NCBI RefSeq assembly: GCF_023231945.1
Contig: NZ_JAJLJH010000006.1
Coordinates: 207,734-271,733 of the forward strand
Direction: 5' to 3'
Length of the DNA stretch: 64,000 nt
Source: Scleromatobacter humisilvae
GTDB taxonomy: Bacteria; Pseudomonadota; Gammaproteobacteria; Burkholderiales; Burkholderiaceae_C
Shown: positions 27,729 to 36,205 of the stretch, piece by piece
How positions within the stretch are numbered: the first letter of the stretch is position 1
How the letters are laid out: each line of letters starts with the position of its first letter
The notes under the pieces: generated by a model
The model's database searches: none
Told to the model about the DNA's origin: nothing
Seen by the model: the letters and a program-made list of their open reading frames with translations, nothing else
Made by a program: the position numbers and the translations under genes

Positions 27729-30020
27729 TCAGGGCAGCGCGTAAGCCCGCAGCCAGCGATGCCCGTCGGCGCCGGTGGCCTCGACCAGCACCAGCCGCTT
27801 GTTCGCCAGCACCCACGCGCGCCCATCGGTGGCGTTGCTCATGTCGATCTGCGCGAACTCGCGCTGCAGCGCCAGGTTGACGACGTGCAGCTGCGAGTCG
27901 TCGGCGACGACCGCGATCGCGCCGTCGATCGCGGGTTGCGCGCGCGGCGCGGTCTCCGAGTTGTCCAGGCGCGGCGCGATCGACGCGCCGCTCCACCACA
28001 CCAGGCGCGCCATGCCCGGCAGCGGACCGCAGGTCATGCCGCGCTGCGAGCCGAACGGGCCGGCGCGCCAGTCGTAGCCGATGGCCAGCGGCGTGCCGCG
28101 GGCGTCGTGGCAGGGCGTGGGCACAGGGTCGGAGTCGAGGTCGCCGCCGCCTTCCTCGACCGCGGACTCGGACGTCCTGGACGCATGCAGGCGCTTGCCG
28201 TTGCCGTCGTAGTCGACGACGAGAAGGTCCTGCCGATTGCCTCCCGCGTCGAGATCGACCGCGGTGCTGGGCGATGCGAGCCAGATGACTCGCACGGCAT
28301 CCGCCGGCTGCGGCTGGGCGAAGCTGGCGGTCCAGCCAGGGTGGCGCTCGACGACGCGGCGCCTTGTCGGATCGGTGGCCGCGGCCAACGGGCGCCAGGT
28401 CAGCGTGTCGCCGCCGGCGTTGAGGAAGCCATTGCCCGCGGGCGTGACGATGCTGCACACGGTCTTCGTGCGCGGCGTCGGCAGGCCGTCGCCGGTCCGG
28501 CCGGTCAGCGGATCGAGCTTCGCGACGTGCGTGGCCAGGTCCAGCCACAGGCCGCCGTCGGCCGACTTGAACATCGACATCGTGGCCGCCGGCGAAAACG
28601 CGTTGCAGTCCTTCAACTCGGAGGACGCCGCGGCCTGCGCATCGGCGCTCAGGTCGCGCGACCACAGCGGCTTGAGCGCATGCTCGGAACGCGCCATCGC
28701 GCGCGCGCCGGGCGTCTCGCCGCCTTCCTTGCAGACGTCGCGCTCCCAGGCCCTGGCCGGATCGCGCGCGGCGGCCGTGGCGGCGTCGGGCAGCCTGACC
28801 GTCAGCACCTGTTCGTCGTCGGGCACGACCGGCCAGCCGGCGATCAGCTCGCCGGTCTCGGGCTCGCGCGGCTGCGACGCGAGCGCGAGCAGCGTGGCGC
28901 CGTCGGGCGTCGCGACGAGGCCCGCCAGCGCGTACTTCGACGTCACGCGCTCCAGTTGCCGGCCGCTGGCCAGGTCCTGCACGACCAGCACCGAGCGCGC
29001 GCCCGTCGCCAGCTCGGCGGCGTCGTGGGCCGCATCCAGCGGACGCGCCGATGCGAACCAGCGGCCGTAGGGATCGACCACGAAGGCCGCGCCCACGTCG
29101 TCGCCGATCGCCGCGCGCGTGCGCGGCGCGCTGCCGCAGGCGCCCGGCGCGAGCTGGACGAGATCGAGCGGCAGCGGCACCGGCGTCTCGCCCGGCTTCG
29201 CGCTGCGCTGCGCGCGGTCGCGGCGCCGCTCATCGACGTAGAACAGTGCCCCGGTCTGCGGCGAGAAGCCGACCTGCATCGCGGTGGCAGCGACGAGCGG
29301 CGTGCCGTCGATCTCGATGTCGTTGACGAGCGTCTTGCGCGCCAGGTCCCACACGGAAAAGCCCAGGCTGCTCGGTTGCGCGGGGGCTTCCCAGCGCTCG
29401 CCCATCGTGGCGCTCGCGATCAACAGGCGGGCGTCGTGGTCGACGAACTGCAGCCGCAGCACATGGCCCTGGACGGCCGGCAACGAGGCGACGACGCGGT
29501 TGGTGGCGGCGTCGACGACGGCGTCGGTGGTCGCCACCAGCCGGCCATCGGAGGAGATCGCCACTGGCCTGATGAACGCGCGGTCGCCGCAGTTCGCCGG
29601 CAGCTGCGGCGTCCAGCCGGCGGCCTCCGGCCCGATCGCGTCGCCCTCGGCGTTCACGACCCACGGGCGCCACGCCAGCTTGGGCGCGTCGGCCGCGAAG
29701 TCGACGAGGCCGATGCACTGGTGGTCGGTGGACAGCGCCACCTTCGAGCCGTCGTTCGACGCGGACAGCACGCGCACGCCGTGCGGCAGTTGGAGCGTCG
29801 ACTCGCGCGACGGATCGGCCAGGCTCGCGCGGTGCAGCACGTCGTGCGAGTCGACATGCAGGCGCCAGGCGCCGTCGCCCGACAGCGCGAGCGGTGCGCG
29901 CGCGCCCTCGGCTTCCAGCAGGGCGCCGTCCTGCCCGGTGAAGCCCGAGGCGAGGGCGTGCGAAGAGGCCAGGACGGCCAGGCCGGCGGCGACGATGGCG
30001 CGGATGCGATGCAGGTACAC
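27729..30020 (-). CDS. Exported protein of unknown function, beta-propeller-like
   Basis: Large protein of about 763 residues, not assigned to a family. After a probable signal peptide (VYLHRIRAIVAAGLAVLASSHALAS) the sequence consists of repeated short strands with patterns such as VAISSDGRLVATTDA, VGFSPQTGALFYVDE, LAGLVATPDGATLLALAS and LHVVNLALQREFAQI, as in WD40 or lactonase-type propellers. Several Cys suggest periplasmic disulfides. The start is uncertain: an in-frame TTG lies at 30062, but the codons after it are atypical of the gene, so GTG at 30020, directly before the hydrophobic segment, is preferred. Stands alone, convergent with the peroxidase. Confidence 0.72.
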   Translation of the reverse strand: MYLHRIRAIVAAGLAVLASSHALASGFTGQDGALLEAEGARAPLALSGDGAWRLHVDSHDVLHRASLADPSRESTLQLPHGVRVLSASNDGSKVALSTDHQCIGLVDFAADAPKLAWRPWVVNAEGDAIGPEAAGWTPQLPANCGDRAFIRPVAISSDGRLVATTDAVVDAATNRVVASLPAVQGHVLRLQFVDHDARLLIASATMGERWEAPAQPSSLGFSVWDLARKTLVNDIEIDGTPLVAATAMQVGFSPQTGALFYVDERRRDRAQRSAKPGETPVPLPLDLVQLAPGACGSAPRTRAAIGDDVGAAFVVDPYGRWFASARPLDAAHDAAELATGARSVLVVQDLASGRQLERVTSKYALAGLVATPDGATLLALASQPREPETGELIAGWPVVPDDEQVLTVRLPDAATAAARDPARAWERDVCKEGGETPGARAMARSEHALKPLWSRDLSADAQAAASSELKDCNAFSPAATMSMFKSADGGLWLDLATHVAKLDPLTGRTGDGLPTPRTKTVCSIVTPAGNGFLNAGGDTLTWRPLAAATDPTRRRVVERHPGWTASFAQPQPADAVRVIWLASPSTAVDLDAGGNRQDLLVVDYDGNGKRLHASRTSESAVEEGGGDLDSDPVPTPCHDARGTPLAIGYDWRAGPFGSQRGMTCGPLPGMARLVWWSGASIAPRLDNSETAPRAQPAIDGAIAVVADDSQLHVVNLALQREFAQIDMSNATDGRAWVLANKRLVLVEATGADGHRWLRAYALP

Positions 30021-30142
30021 GAGCGTGTTCTTCGAGAGATGCGGTGCGCGTGACGATAGCAACGCCGCGCCCGCATCGCGCGGAAGGTTCGCTCACATCG
30101 CGGTGAGTCTTTGGGCGCCGCCTTCGAGCGACGCCGCGGCGT

Positions 30143-30652
30143 TCAGCGGCCGTCGCGGACCAGGATCACGCCGTAGTCGTTCCACTCGGTCTGGCGATAC
30201 ATGCCCGGCTCCGAGCCCATGCCCTCCGAGCCCTTGTTGAAGCGCGCGTACCAGGCGCTGGCGCCCGACGAGTGCGAGCTCGTCCAGAACGGCGGCGTGC
30301 TGATGGCGATGCGCGGGAAGACGGTGTTGTCGATCGCCGGCGAGATGCCCTTGTCGACCTTGTCCGGATCGATCAGCGTGGCCATCTCCTTCTCGGTCGG
30401 CACGCGCCAGGTGCTGTCGCCGGTGCGTTGCGCGACGTCCCACTTGTAGCCGGGCTCGCCGCCTTCGCAGCCGCTGCCCGTGTAGGTCTGGCCGACCTGG
30501 CAGCGCTTCCAGGTCAGGTTCGTGGCGGCGTCGTAGGCCTCGCCACCGTGCACCTCGAACGTGTGCGCCACGGCCTTGTGCTTGTGCTGCCAGATCTTCC
30601 AGCCGCCGAAGGCCACCGCGACGACCACGAGCAGTTTGATGAGCGTTCCCAT
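30143..30652 (-). CDS. DUF1566-type (Lcl C-terminal) protein
   Basis: A 169-residue protein with one N-terminal membrane anchor or signal (MGTLIKLLVVVAVAFGGWKIW). The rest resembles the DUF1566/Lcl C-terminal domain: DAATNLTWKRCQVGQ, WRVPTEKEMATLIDPDK, FWTSSHSSGASAWYARFNKG and GVILVRDGR. Such domains occur in secreted and surface-attached proteins; function unknown. Strong ribosome site GGGAGGAAAA before ATG. Single gene; Cys47 and a second Cys may form a disulfide. Confidence 0.85.
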   Translation of the reverse strand: MGTLIKLLVVVAVAFGGWKIWQHKHKAVAHTFEVHGGEAYDAATNLTWKRCQVGQTYTGSGCEGGEPGYKWDVAQRTGDSTWRVPTEKEMATLIDPDKVDKGISPAIDNTVFPRIAISTPPFWTSSHSSGASAWYARFNKGSEGMGSEPGMYRQTEWNDYGVILVRDGR

Positions 30653-30962
30653 GAGTTTTCCTCCCTGTTTGAAGATAGAGCGGCCGTCGACGGCCGCGTG
30701 GCCGAGACTCTAGCGTGGCTCGGCGGCGCCGGCGCACCCGGACCTGCAGCGGGAACGCGCGCGCCGTGAAAGATGCCGCAGGCGGCGTGGGTCGGGGTCT
30801 CTAGAAGCGCGCGGAAAGTCAAACTAATCGGCATCCGGTTCGTCCCGCTGGATACGGTGTGACGTACCCCGAAATGGGTATGCGCCGCTGACGCTTCCCC
30901 CATTGACGCCCCGGCCCGCGAAAACGAACACTGGCGCACCCCACCCTCCCTGGAGATCCGTG
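30653..30962. other. 310-base divergent intergenic region with palindromes
   Basis: No gene seen. It holds an 18-base perfect palindrome, GCGGCCGTCGACGGCCGC, at 30680-30697 and an inverted repeat TACCC-N6-GGGTA at 30865-30880, the latter 83 bases upstream of the downstream secreted-protein gene. Either could be a regulator site; no convincing promoter could be named. Confidence 0.45.
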
Positions 30963-31937
30963 ATGAGCTTCGATACCCGCAAGCAATGCGTCGCGTTCGC
31001 CGCCGCCGTCCTGTCGGCCGCCGCCGTGCCGACCGCCTTCGCGCAGACCGCCACGCCCGACGTCGCCACCGTCAGCGCCGAGGCCCTGATGCAGGAGAAC
31101 TGGCGCGAGACCATCGCGCGCACCGCGGTGCCGCACGAGGGCTGCTTCGAAGCCGAATTCCCGAACGCGGTGTGGGTCGAGGCCAGGTGCACGGTCGCGC
31201 CGGACAAGGTCTACGTGCCGCACCGCAGCGGCGGCCCGCAGACCGTGGGCAACGGCGTCGACTACGCCGCCACCGTCACCAACCTGATGTCCGCCGCCGT
31301 CGGCACCTTCCCCACGGTGACCGGCGTCACCAGCGAGAAGGACGGCAGCTCCAACGTCTACTCGATCCAGCTCAACTCCAACTTCATGTCGACGGCCGCG
31401 TGCAACGGACACTCCGGCTGCCTCGCCTGGGAGCAGTTCGTGTATTCGTCGTCGGAGACCGCGGCCTTCATGCAGTACTGGCTGATCGACTACGGCAACA
31501 GCTGCCCGAGCGGCTGGAACGCGTACCAGGGCAGCTGCTACAAGAACAGCGCCGCGGTGACGGTGCCCAAGGAGCCCATCACGTCGCTGGCGACGCTGAA
31601 GCTGTCGGGCACGGCGGTCAACGGCGGCAACGACACGCTCGTGTTCACGGCGGGCAGCAAGGCCTACAGCACCACCGGCCGGGACAGCGTGACCTACCTG
31701 GCCACCGCCTGGAAGCAGGCCGAGTTCAACATCATCGGCGACGGCGGCGGCTCCAAGGCCACGTTCAACTCGGGCTCGTCGGTGACGGTGAAGGTGGCGG
31801 TCACGCACGGCTCGACCACCGCGCCGACCTGCGCCTCCAACGCCGGCACCACGGGCGAGACCAACAACCTGACCCTGCGCAGCTGCTCGGGCGTGTCCGG
31901 CGCGACGCCGTACATCCAATTCGTCGAATCGAACTGA
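30963..31937 (+). CDS. Secreted protein of unknown function
   Basis: A 324-residue exported protein; signal peptide residues 1-28 (AFAAAVLSAAAVPTAFA|Q). The mature part has Cys pairs (EGCFEAEFPNAVWVEARC, ACNGHSGC, NSCPSGWNAYQGSCYKN) that suggest disulfides, a segment CLAWEQFVYSSSETAAFMQYWLIDYG and a Ser/Thr/Gly-rich C-terminal beta region. Similar uncharacterised secreted proteins occur in environmental bacteria, but no function is known to me. ATG at 30963 has GGAGA upstream and starts the signal peptide. A large compound hairpin follows the stop. Confidence 0.78.
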   Translation: MSFDTRKQCVAFAAAVLSAAAVPTAFAQTATPDVATVSAEALMQENWRETIARTAVPHEGCFEAEFPNAVWVEARCTVAPDKVYVPHRSGGPQTVGNGVDYAATVTNLMSAAVGTFPTVTGVTSEKDGSSNVYSIQLNSNFMSTAACNGHSGCLAWEQFVYSSSETAAFMQYWLIDYGNSCPSGWNAYQGSCYKNSAAVTVPKEPITSLATLKLSGTAVNGGNDTLVFTAGSKAYSTTGRDSVTYLATAWKQAEFNIIGDGGGSKATFNSGSSVTVKVAVTHGSTTAPTCASNAGTTGETNNLTLRSCSGVSGATPYIQFVESN

Positions 31938-31946
31938 GTTCGTGGC

Positions 31947-32014
31947 GCCCTCTCGGTGACCGACACGGTCCGGCCGACCCCTCCTGAGGCCGGGCCCGTC
32001 GTCGCCGAGAGGGC
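31947..32014 (+). terminator. Compound stem-loop after secreted-protein gene
   Basis: Outer 14-pair stem (31947-31960 with 32001-32014, one G-T pair) encloses an inner nine-pair stem (31967-31975 with 31988-31996, one mismatch). It begins ten bases after the stop codon. No T-run follows, so it may terminate weakly or protect the transcript end. Confidence 0.5.
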
Positions 32015-32134
32015 AGTCACCCTCGCCGCGCCCGCGACAGCGAAGCGCGGCGTTGTCGTTTCTGGAGCACCGTACCCGCGCCGTAACCTGCGGCGCTAGA
32101 CTGCGCGCGTTCATTGCCGCTCCAGGACGCCGCC

Positions 32135-34495
32135 GTGTATTTCCAGAAGATCCGCCACCCGTCGAACTTCCGCTTCGCCACCGGCCACGCCGGCGAGTCG
32201 CTCCAGCTCGGCGACGCCGCGCCGCTGCGCCCGTGCGTGCGCGACCTCGGCGAGGACGTGTTCCACGTCGAGCTGCGCGACGACGCGCGCTGGCCGCTCG
32301 ATCCGCGCCTGCTGCGCATGCACGACGACGCGTTCGCGGGCGCGTCCACGCATCGTCTCGGCTTCGACGCCGACGGCACGCTGCTGCTCGAGGACGCGCA
32401 GGGCGCGCGCGTGCTCGCGGGCGTCCCGCGCGCGGGCGTGGGCGTGTGCGGCAAGGCCTGGCTCGTGCAACTGGCGCGCGGCGAGGGCATGCGCTTCTAC
32501 GGCCAGGGCGAGAAGCTCACCGGTCTCGAGAAGACGGGCAAGCGCACCAAGTTCTGGAACCTCGACGTCTGGGGCGACCACCCGATGCCCGTCATCATCG
32601 ACGGCGCGGCCGATCCGCAGTACGCCGCGATCCCGTACCTGTTGATCCGCGACGGCGCGCGCTGGATCGGCGTGCTGGTCGACCATCCCGGCAACGTCTT
32701 CATGGACACGGGCTCCAACTGGTTCTTCAGCGGCAAGGACGACCTCGGCGCGCCGCCCAGCCTGTGGTTCGGCGCGGACGAGGGCGTGCCGGCGTTCTAC
32801 GTGATCGCGGGCGACAGCATGGCCTCGGTCACGCGCCGGCTGCAGCGCCTGGTGGGCGTCACGCCGCTGCCGCCGCTGTGGTCGCTGGGCCATCACCAAT
32901 GCCGCTGGGGGTATGGCGGCACGCGCGACCTGCAGTGGCTGGACGCGTCCTTCGACGAGCACGAGTTCCCCAACGACGGCCTGTGGCTGGACATCGACTA
33001 CATGGACGACTACAAGGTCTTCACGACCAGTCCGGCGCAGTTCGGCGACCGCGCGAGCGAGTTGCGCGCGCTTGCCGACAAGGGCCGCCGCGTCGTGCCC
33101 ATCCTCGACCCCGGCGTCAAGGTCGTCGACGGCTACGAGGTCGCCGAGAGCGGCACGAAGGCCGGCATCTTCTGCAAGAACCCGGAAGGGCAGCCCTACG
33201 TCGGCTTCGTCTGGCCGGGCCGCACCTGGTTCCCCGACTACTCGCTGCCCGAGGGCCGCGCCTGGTGGGCGGGCTACGCGCGCCAGTTCCGCGACTGGGG
33301 TTTCGGCGCCGCGTGGATCGACATGAACGACCCGAGCACCGGCGCCGCCGAGGTCGACGACATGCGCTTCCAGCACGGGAAGTGGGACCACTGGACGTAC
33401 CACAACCTGTATGCGACCGGCATGGCGCAGGCGACCTGGGAAGGCTTCAAGGCGGCCAAGCCGGACGAGCGGCCCTTCATCCTGTCGCGCAGCGCGGCCA
33501 CCGGATCGAGCCGCTGGACGGCGCTGTGGACCGGCGACAACTGGAGCAACTGGCACCACCTGCGCCTGGCCATCCCGTGCACGCTCAACCTCGCGCTGTC
33601 GGGACTGCCGTTCAACGGCCCTGACGTGCCCGGCTTCGGCGGCCACGCCGACGCGGAGCTGGCGATCGCCTGGTACAAGGCCGGCGCGCTGTTCCCGTTC
33701 CTGCGCAACCACTCGGTCAAGGGCTCGGTGGCGCAGGAGCCGTGGCAGTTCGGGCCGCAGGCGCTGCAGGTCATCCGCCACTTCGTGCGGCTGCGCTACA
33801 AGCTGCTGCCGTATCTCTACCAGCTGTGGATCGCCCAGGCGCGCGAGGGCACCGCCGTGATGCGCCCGCTGTTCCACGATTTCGACAACGCCGACGGCCT
33901 GGAGCTCGACCGCATCGACGACCAGTTCATGGTCGGTCAAGCCATCATGCAGGCACCGCTGCTGCACCAGGGTCAGCAGCAGCGCACCGTGGCGCTGCCC
34001 GGCACGGGCCGCTGGATGGACGCGTGCAGCGGCCGCTTCGTCGCCGCGGGCCGCAGCATCCACGTGCGCAGCGACGCGGCGTCGACGCCGCTGTACGTGC
34101 GCGAGGGACAGTTGCTGGCCATGCAGCCCGGCGAGCGCACGACGCAGGCCAACGACCTGTCCGACATCGAGCTGCACGCGATCCTCGGCGCGGGTTGCGC
34201 CGACGAAGCGGTGCTGGACTACGCGTTCGACGACGGCCTCACCGATGGCCACCAACGCGGCGAGCGCGGCGTGGTGCGCTTTCGCGCGACGCGCGCGGGC
34301 GATGCGCTCGCGCTGCGGGTCGAGGTGCTGCAGGCCTGGCGGCCGCTGCGCGTGCGCGTGGTCGGCTACGACGGCGCGACCTCCGCGGTCGTCGAGCTGC
34401 CGGCGGGCGACGTCGCCCAGGCCTTGCAGGCCGACACCTGGATCTTCGCCGGCCAGCCGCTGGCGATCGCGCGCGGCGCGGTCGTCACGGTCTGA
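32135..34495 (+). CDS. Alpha-glucosidase-like glycoside hydrolase, family 31
   Basis: A 786-residue retaining glycosidase without a signal peptide, so intracellular. The nucleophile motif WIDMND (Asp396) and acid/base motif WTGDNWSNW (Asp468) are intact; other family sequences are PPLWSLGHHQCRWGYGG, DGLWLDIDYMDDYKVFT and GLPFNGPDVPGFGG. C-terminal beta domains follow. Probably acts on alpha-glucosides or alpha-xylosides. The start is a GTG at 32135 with AGGA seven bases upstream; an upstream in-frame TTG lacks a ribosome site. No sugar transporter adjoins it; the xyl operon is 26 kb away. Confidence 0.9.
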   Translation: MYFQKIRHPSNFRFATGHAGESLQLGDAAPLRPCVRDLGEDVFHVELRDDARWPLDPRLLRMHDDAFAGASTHRLGFDADGTLLLEDAQGARVLAGVPRAGVGVCGKAWLVQLARGEGMRFYGQGEKLTGLEKTGKRTKFWNLDVWGDHPMPVIIDGAADPQYAAIPYLLIRDGARWIGVLVDHPGNVFMDTGSNWFFSGKDDLGAPPSLWFGADEGVPAFYVIAGDSMASVTRRLQRLVGVTPLPPLWSLGHHQCRWGYGGTRDLQWLDASFDEHEFPNDGLWLDIDYMDDYKVFTTSPAQFGDRASELRALADKGRRVVPILDPGVKVVDGYEVAESGTKAGIFCKNPEGQPYVGFVWPGRTWFPDYSLPEGRAWWAGYARQFRDWGFGAAWIDMNDPSTGAAEVDDMRFQHGKWDHWTYHNLYATGMAQATWEGFKAAKPDERPFILSRSAATGSSRWTALWTGDNWSNWHHLRLAIPCTLNLALSGLPFNGPDVPGFGGHADAELAIAWYKAGALFPFLRNHSVKGSVAQEPWQFGPQALQVIRHFVRLRYKLLPYLYQLWIAQAREGTAVMRPLFHDFDNADGLELDRIDDQFMVGQAIMQAPLLHQGQQQRTVALPGTGRWMDACSGRFVAAGRSIHVRSDAASTPLYVREGQLLAMQPGERTTQANDLSDIELHAILGAGCADEAVLDYAFDDGLTDGHQRGERGVVRFRATRAGDALALRVEVLQAWRPLRVRVVGYDGATSAVVELPAGDVAQALQADTWIFAGQPLAIARGAVVTV

Positions 34496-34498
34496 GCG

Positions 34499-34645
34499 TC
34501 AGGCGACGCGAACGGCGGCGGCCTGCGCGAACAGCGAGTCGGCCACCGGCGGCTGGGCCTGGGCGACGACGGCCGTGAACAGGGCCAGCGTCGTGATGGC
34601 GGAGGCGAAGGCGGCGACGAGGCGTTGGGTGCGGGTGGTGTTCAT
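34499..34645 (-). CDS. Very small secreted peptide, copy 1
   Basis: Unrecognised 48-residue product: a positively charged start (MNTTRTQR), hydrophobic core LVAAFASAITTLALFTAVV, then AQA and an 18-residue tail QPPVADSLFAQAAAVRVA. Cleavage after AQA would release the tail as a peptide. A ribosome site (GGAGA) precedes the ATG. It is a close duplicate of the gene 182 bases away on the same strand. Its stop is three bases after the GH31 stop on the other strand. Confidence 0.65.
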   Translation of the reverse strand: MNTTRTQRLVAAFASAITTLALFTAVVAQAQPPVADSLFAQAAAVRVA

Positions 34646-34680
34646 GGCGGTCTCCTGGATGGGGTGGGCGTCGGGTCGGA

Positions 34681-34830
34681 TCAGGCGAGGCGGACGGTGC
34701 CGGCCTGCGCGAACAGCGAGTCGGCCACCGGCGGCTGGGCCTGGGCGACGACGGCGGTGAACAGCGCCAGCGTCGTGACGGCGGAGGCGAAGGCGGCGAC
34801 GAGGCGTTGGGTGCGGGTAGTGGCGATCAT
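34681..34830 (-). CDS. Very small secreted peptide, copy 2
   Basis: A 49-residue product differing from copy 1 at few positions: tail QPPVADSLFAQAGTVRLA, core identical except Ile/Val. AGGAG precedes the ATG. Conservation of reading frame, start, stop and ribosome site in both copies, with several third-position changes, supports real genes. Divergent from the ArsR-type regulator after 178 bases. Function unknown; could be a signalling or surface peptide. Confidence 0.65.
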   Translation of the reverse strand: MIATTRTQRLVAAFASAVTTLALFTAVVAQAQPPVADSLFAQAGTVRLA

Positions 34831-34958
34831 GGTCGGCTCCTGGTGAGGTTTGGGAAACACGTTGTCGATGGATGAACTGTGTTCCTCGCACCCCCGCCGC
34901 GTCCTGCAGCGTCCTGAAAGCGGTCTGAAACGTTCTGAAGGCGGCCCGCCGGTTTCGC

Positions 34959-34988
34959 TTGACATGCAGGTAAATGCCTGCATATAGT
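34959..34988 (+). promoter_or_regulatory. Sigma-70 promoter with embedded ArsR operator
   Basis: TTGACA (34959-34964) and TATAGT (34983-34988) are near-consensus with 18 bases between. The spacer is itself an inverted repeat: ATGCAGG (34964-34970) and CCTGCAT (34977-34983) around TAAATG. A dimeric regulator bound here would exclude RNA polymerase. It lies 21 bases upstream of the arsR-type gene, so autorepression is the natural reading. Confidence 0.85.
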
Positions 34989-35008
34989 CCGTGCAGTCCA
35001 AGGGCTGC

Positions 35009-35332
35009 ATGAACGACTCCGACCTCCTCTTCAAGGCGATCGCCGACCCTAGCCGGCGCAAGCTGCTGGACGTGCTGCACGAGCACGACGGCCGCACGCT
35101 CGGCGAGCTGTGCGAGCACCTGGCGATGGCGCGTCAATCGGTCACGCAGCACCTCGGCCTGCTGGAGGCGGCCAACCTGGTGACCACGCAACGGCGCGGC
35201 CGCGAGAAGCTGCACTTTCTCAATCCGGTGCCGCTGCACGACATCTACGAGCGGTGGATCCGGAAATTCGAGGTGCCGCGCCTGAAGGCGTTGCACGGCC
35301 TCAAACAACGCCTGGAAAGCGAAGAGCCATGA
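35009..35332 (+). CDS. ArsR-family transcriptional regulator
   Basis: Winged-helix regulator of 107 residues: LLFKAIADPSRRKLLDVLHEHDGRTLGELCEHLAMARQSVTQHLGLLEAANLVTTQRRGREKLHFLNPVPL, with recognition helix QSVTQHLGLLEAA and the ARRE-like wing. It lacks the CxC metal site of arsenic sensors, as is usual for the ArsR members paired with SRPBCC proteins. ATG at 35009 has AGGG upstream; an earlier in-frame codon (34991) lies within the leader. The stop overlaps the next start (ATGA). Confidence 0.93.
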   Translation: MNDSDLLFKAIADPSRRKLLDVLHEHDGRTLGELCEHLAMARQSVTQHLGLLEAANLVTTQRRGREKLHFLNPVPLHDIYERWIRKFEVPRLKALHGLKQRLESEEP

Positions 35333-35796
35333 ACAAGACCGAATTCGTCTATGTCACCTTCATCCGCACCACGCCCGAGCGGCTGTGGACGGCGCTGACC
35401 GACCGCGAGTTCACCGCGAAGTACTGGTTCGGCGCGTCGTGCGAAAGCGCGTGGACGGCCGGATCGCCATGGGCGCTGAGGTACGCCGACGGCCGCCTCG
35501 CGGACTCGGGCGAGATCCTCGAGTCCGACCCGCCGCGGCGCCTGGTCATCAAGTGGCGCAACGAGTGGAACCCGGCGTTCAAGGCCGAGGGCGACGCGCT
35601 GTGCACGATGACGCTGGAGCCGGTGGCGGACGTCGAGGTGCCGGTGGTCAAGCTGAGCATCACGCACAGCATCGAACGCGCCGACTCCGCCTTCATCGGC
35701 GCGGTGTCGGGCGGCTGGCCGCGCATCCTGTCCAACCTCAAGTCGCTGGTCGAGACCGGCGAGATCCTGATGAAGCCGGCCGCGCACGCGGCCTGA
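35329..35796 (+). CDS. SRPBCC (AHSA1-like) protein
   Basis: A 155-residue START/Bet v1-fold protein: FIRTTPERLWTALTDREFTAKYWFGASCESAW at the N terminus and VKLSITHSIERADSAFIGAVSGGWPRILSNLKSLVETGE at the C terminus, the pattern of activator-of-Hsp90-ATPase-like proteins. The fold forms a hydrophobic ligand cavity. It overlaps the ArsR stop by four bases, a widespread regulator/SRPBCC pairing; the protein may bind the ligand sensed or handled by the system. The actual ligand is unknown. Confidence 0.92.
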   Translation: MNKTEFVYVTFIRTTPERLWTALTDREFTAKYWFGASCESAWTAGSPWALRYADGRLADSGEILESDPPRRLVIKWRNEWNPAFKAEGDALCTMTLEPVADVEVPVVKLSITHSIERADSAFIGAVSGGWPRILSNLKSLVETGEILMKPAAHAA

Positions 35797-35805
35797 AAGA
35801 GAAAG

Positions 35806-35834
35806 CGGCGCCGGTCACCGGGTGACGGGCGCCG
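35806..35834 (-). terminator. Terminator-like hairpin between convergent genes
   Basis: Fourteen-position stem (13 pairs) centred at 35820 between the SRPBCC gene and the convergent small secreted-protein gene. On the minus strand it is followed by the pyrimidine-rich CTTTCTCTTTC, so it serves the minus-strand gene best. Confidence 0.55.
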
Positions 35835-35875
35835 CCGCGCGCGCGGGACGCGCCCGCGCGCGAGGATGGACGAGG

Positions 35876-36205
35876 TCAGGCCTTGGTCAGCAGGTCCGCC
35901 ACTTCGGCGAACGAGGCTTCGTAGCCGGGGAACTGCTTGGCGCCGTCGGCCATGTACTGCTCCTTGGTGATCTTGTTCTTGTAGAGCGCCTCGCACTCGT
36001 TGAAGAACCACTCGCGGTCGCTCGTGGTGGCGAGCGGGATGCTCTTGTAGTTCGGGTCGGCCTTCACATGGGCGATGACCGACTGCATCTTGTTGTCGAA
36101 CGCGCTGGCCATCGACGCGGTGGTGGTCAGCAGGCCGGCGGCCAGCACGGCCGCGACGGCGATGGCGGTGGTGGCGCGCTGCGCCTTGCTCTGGAACTTG
36201 CTCAT
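35876..36205 (-). CDS. Small exported protein of unknown function
   Basis: A 109-residue protein with a long signal peptide (residues about 1-35, AIAVAAVLAAGLLTTTASMASA|F). The mature part is helical and charged: NKMQSVIAHVKADPNYKSIPLATTSDREWFFNECEALYKNKITKEQYMADGAKQFPGY. A single Cys. Good ribosome site (GGAGAT) before ATG. No family recognised. Single gene, convergent with the ArsR/SRPBCC pair. Confidence 0.75.
   Translation of the reverse strand: MSKFQSKAQRATTAIAVAAVLAAGLLTTTASMASAFDNKMQSVIAHVKADPNYKSIPLATTSDREWFFNECEALYKNKITKEQYMADGAKQFPGYEASFAEVADLLTKA

Noticed and set aside
30020..30062. TTG at 30062 as the start of the propeller-like protein
   Set aside because: Codons after it (CTA, TCG, TCA) are unlike the rest of the gene and there is no ribosome site; the GTG at 30020 opens directly into the signal peptide.
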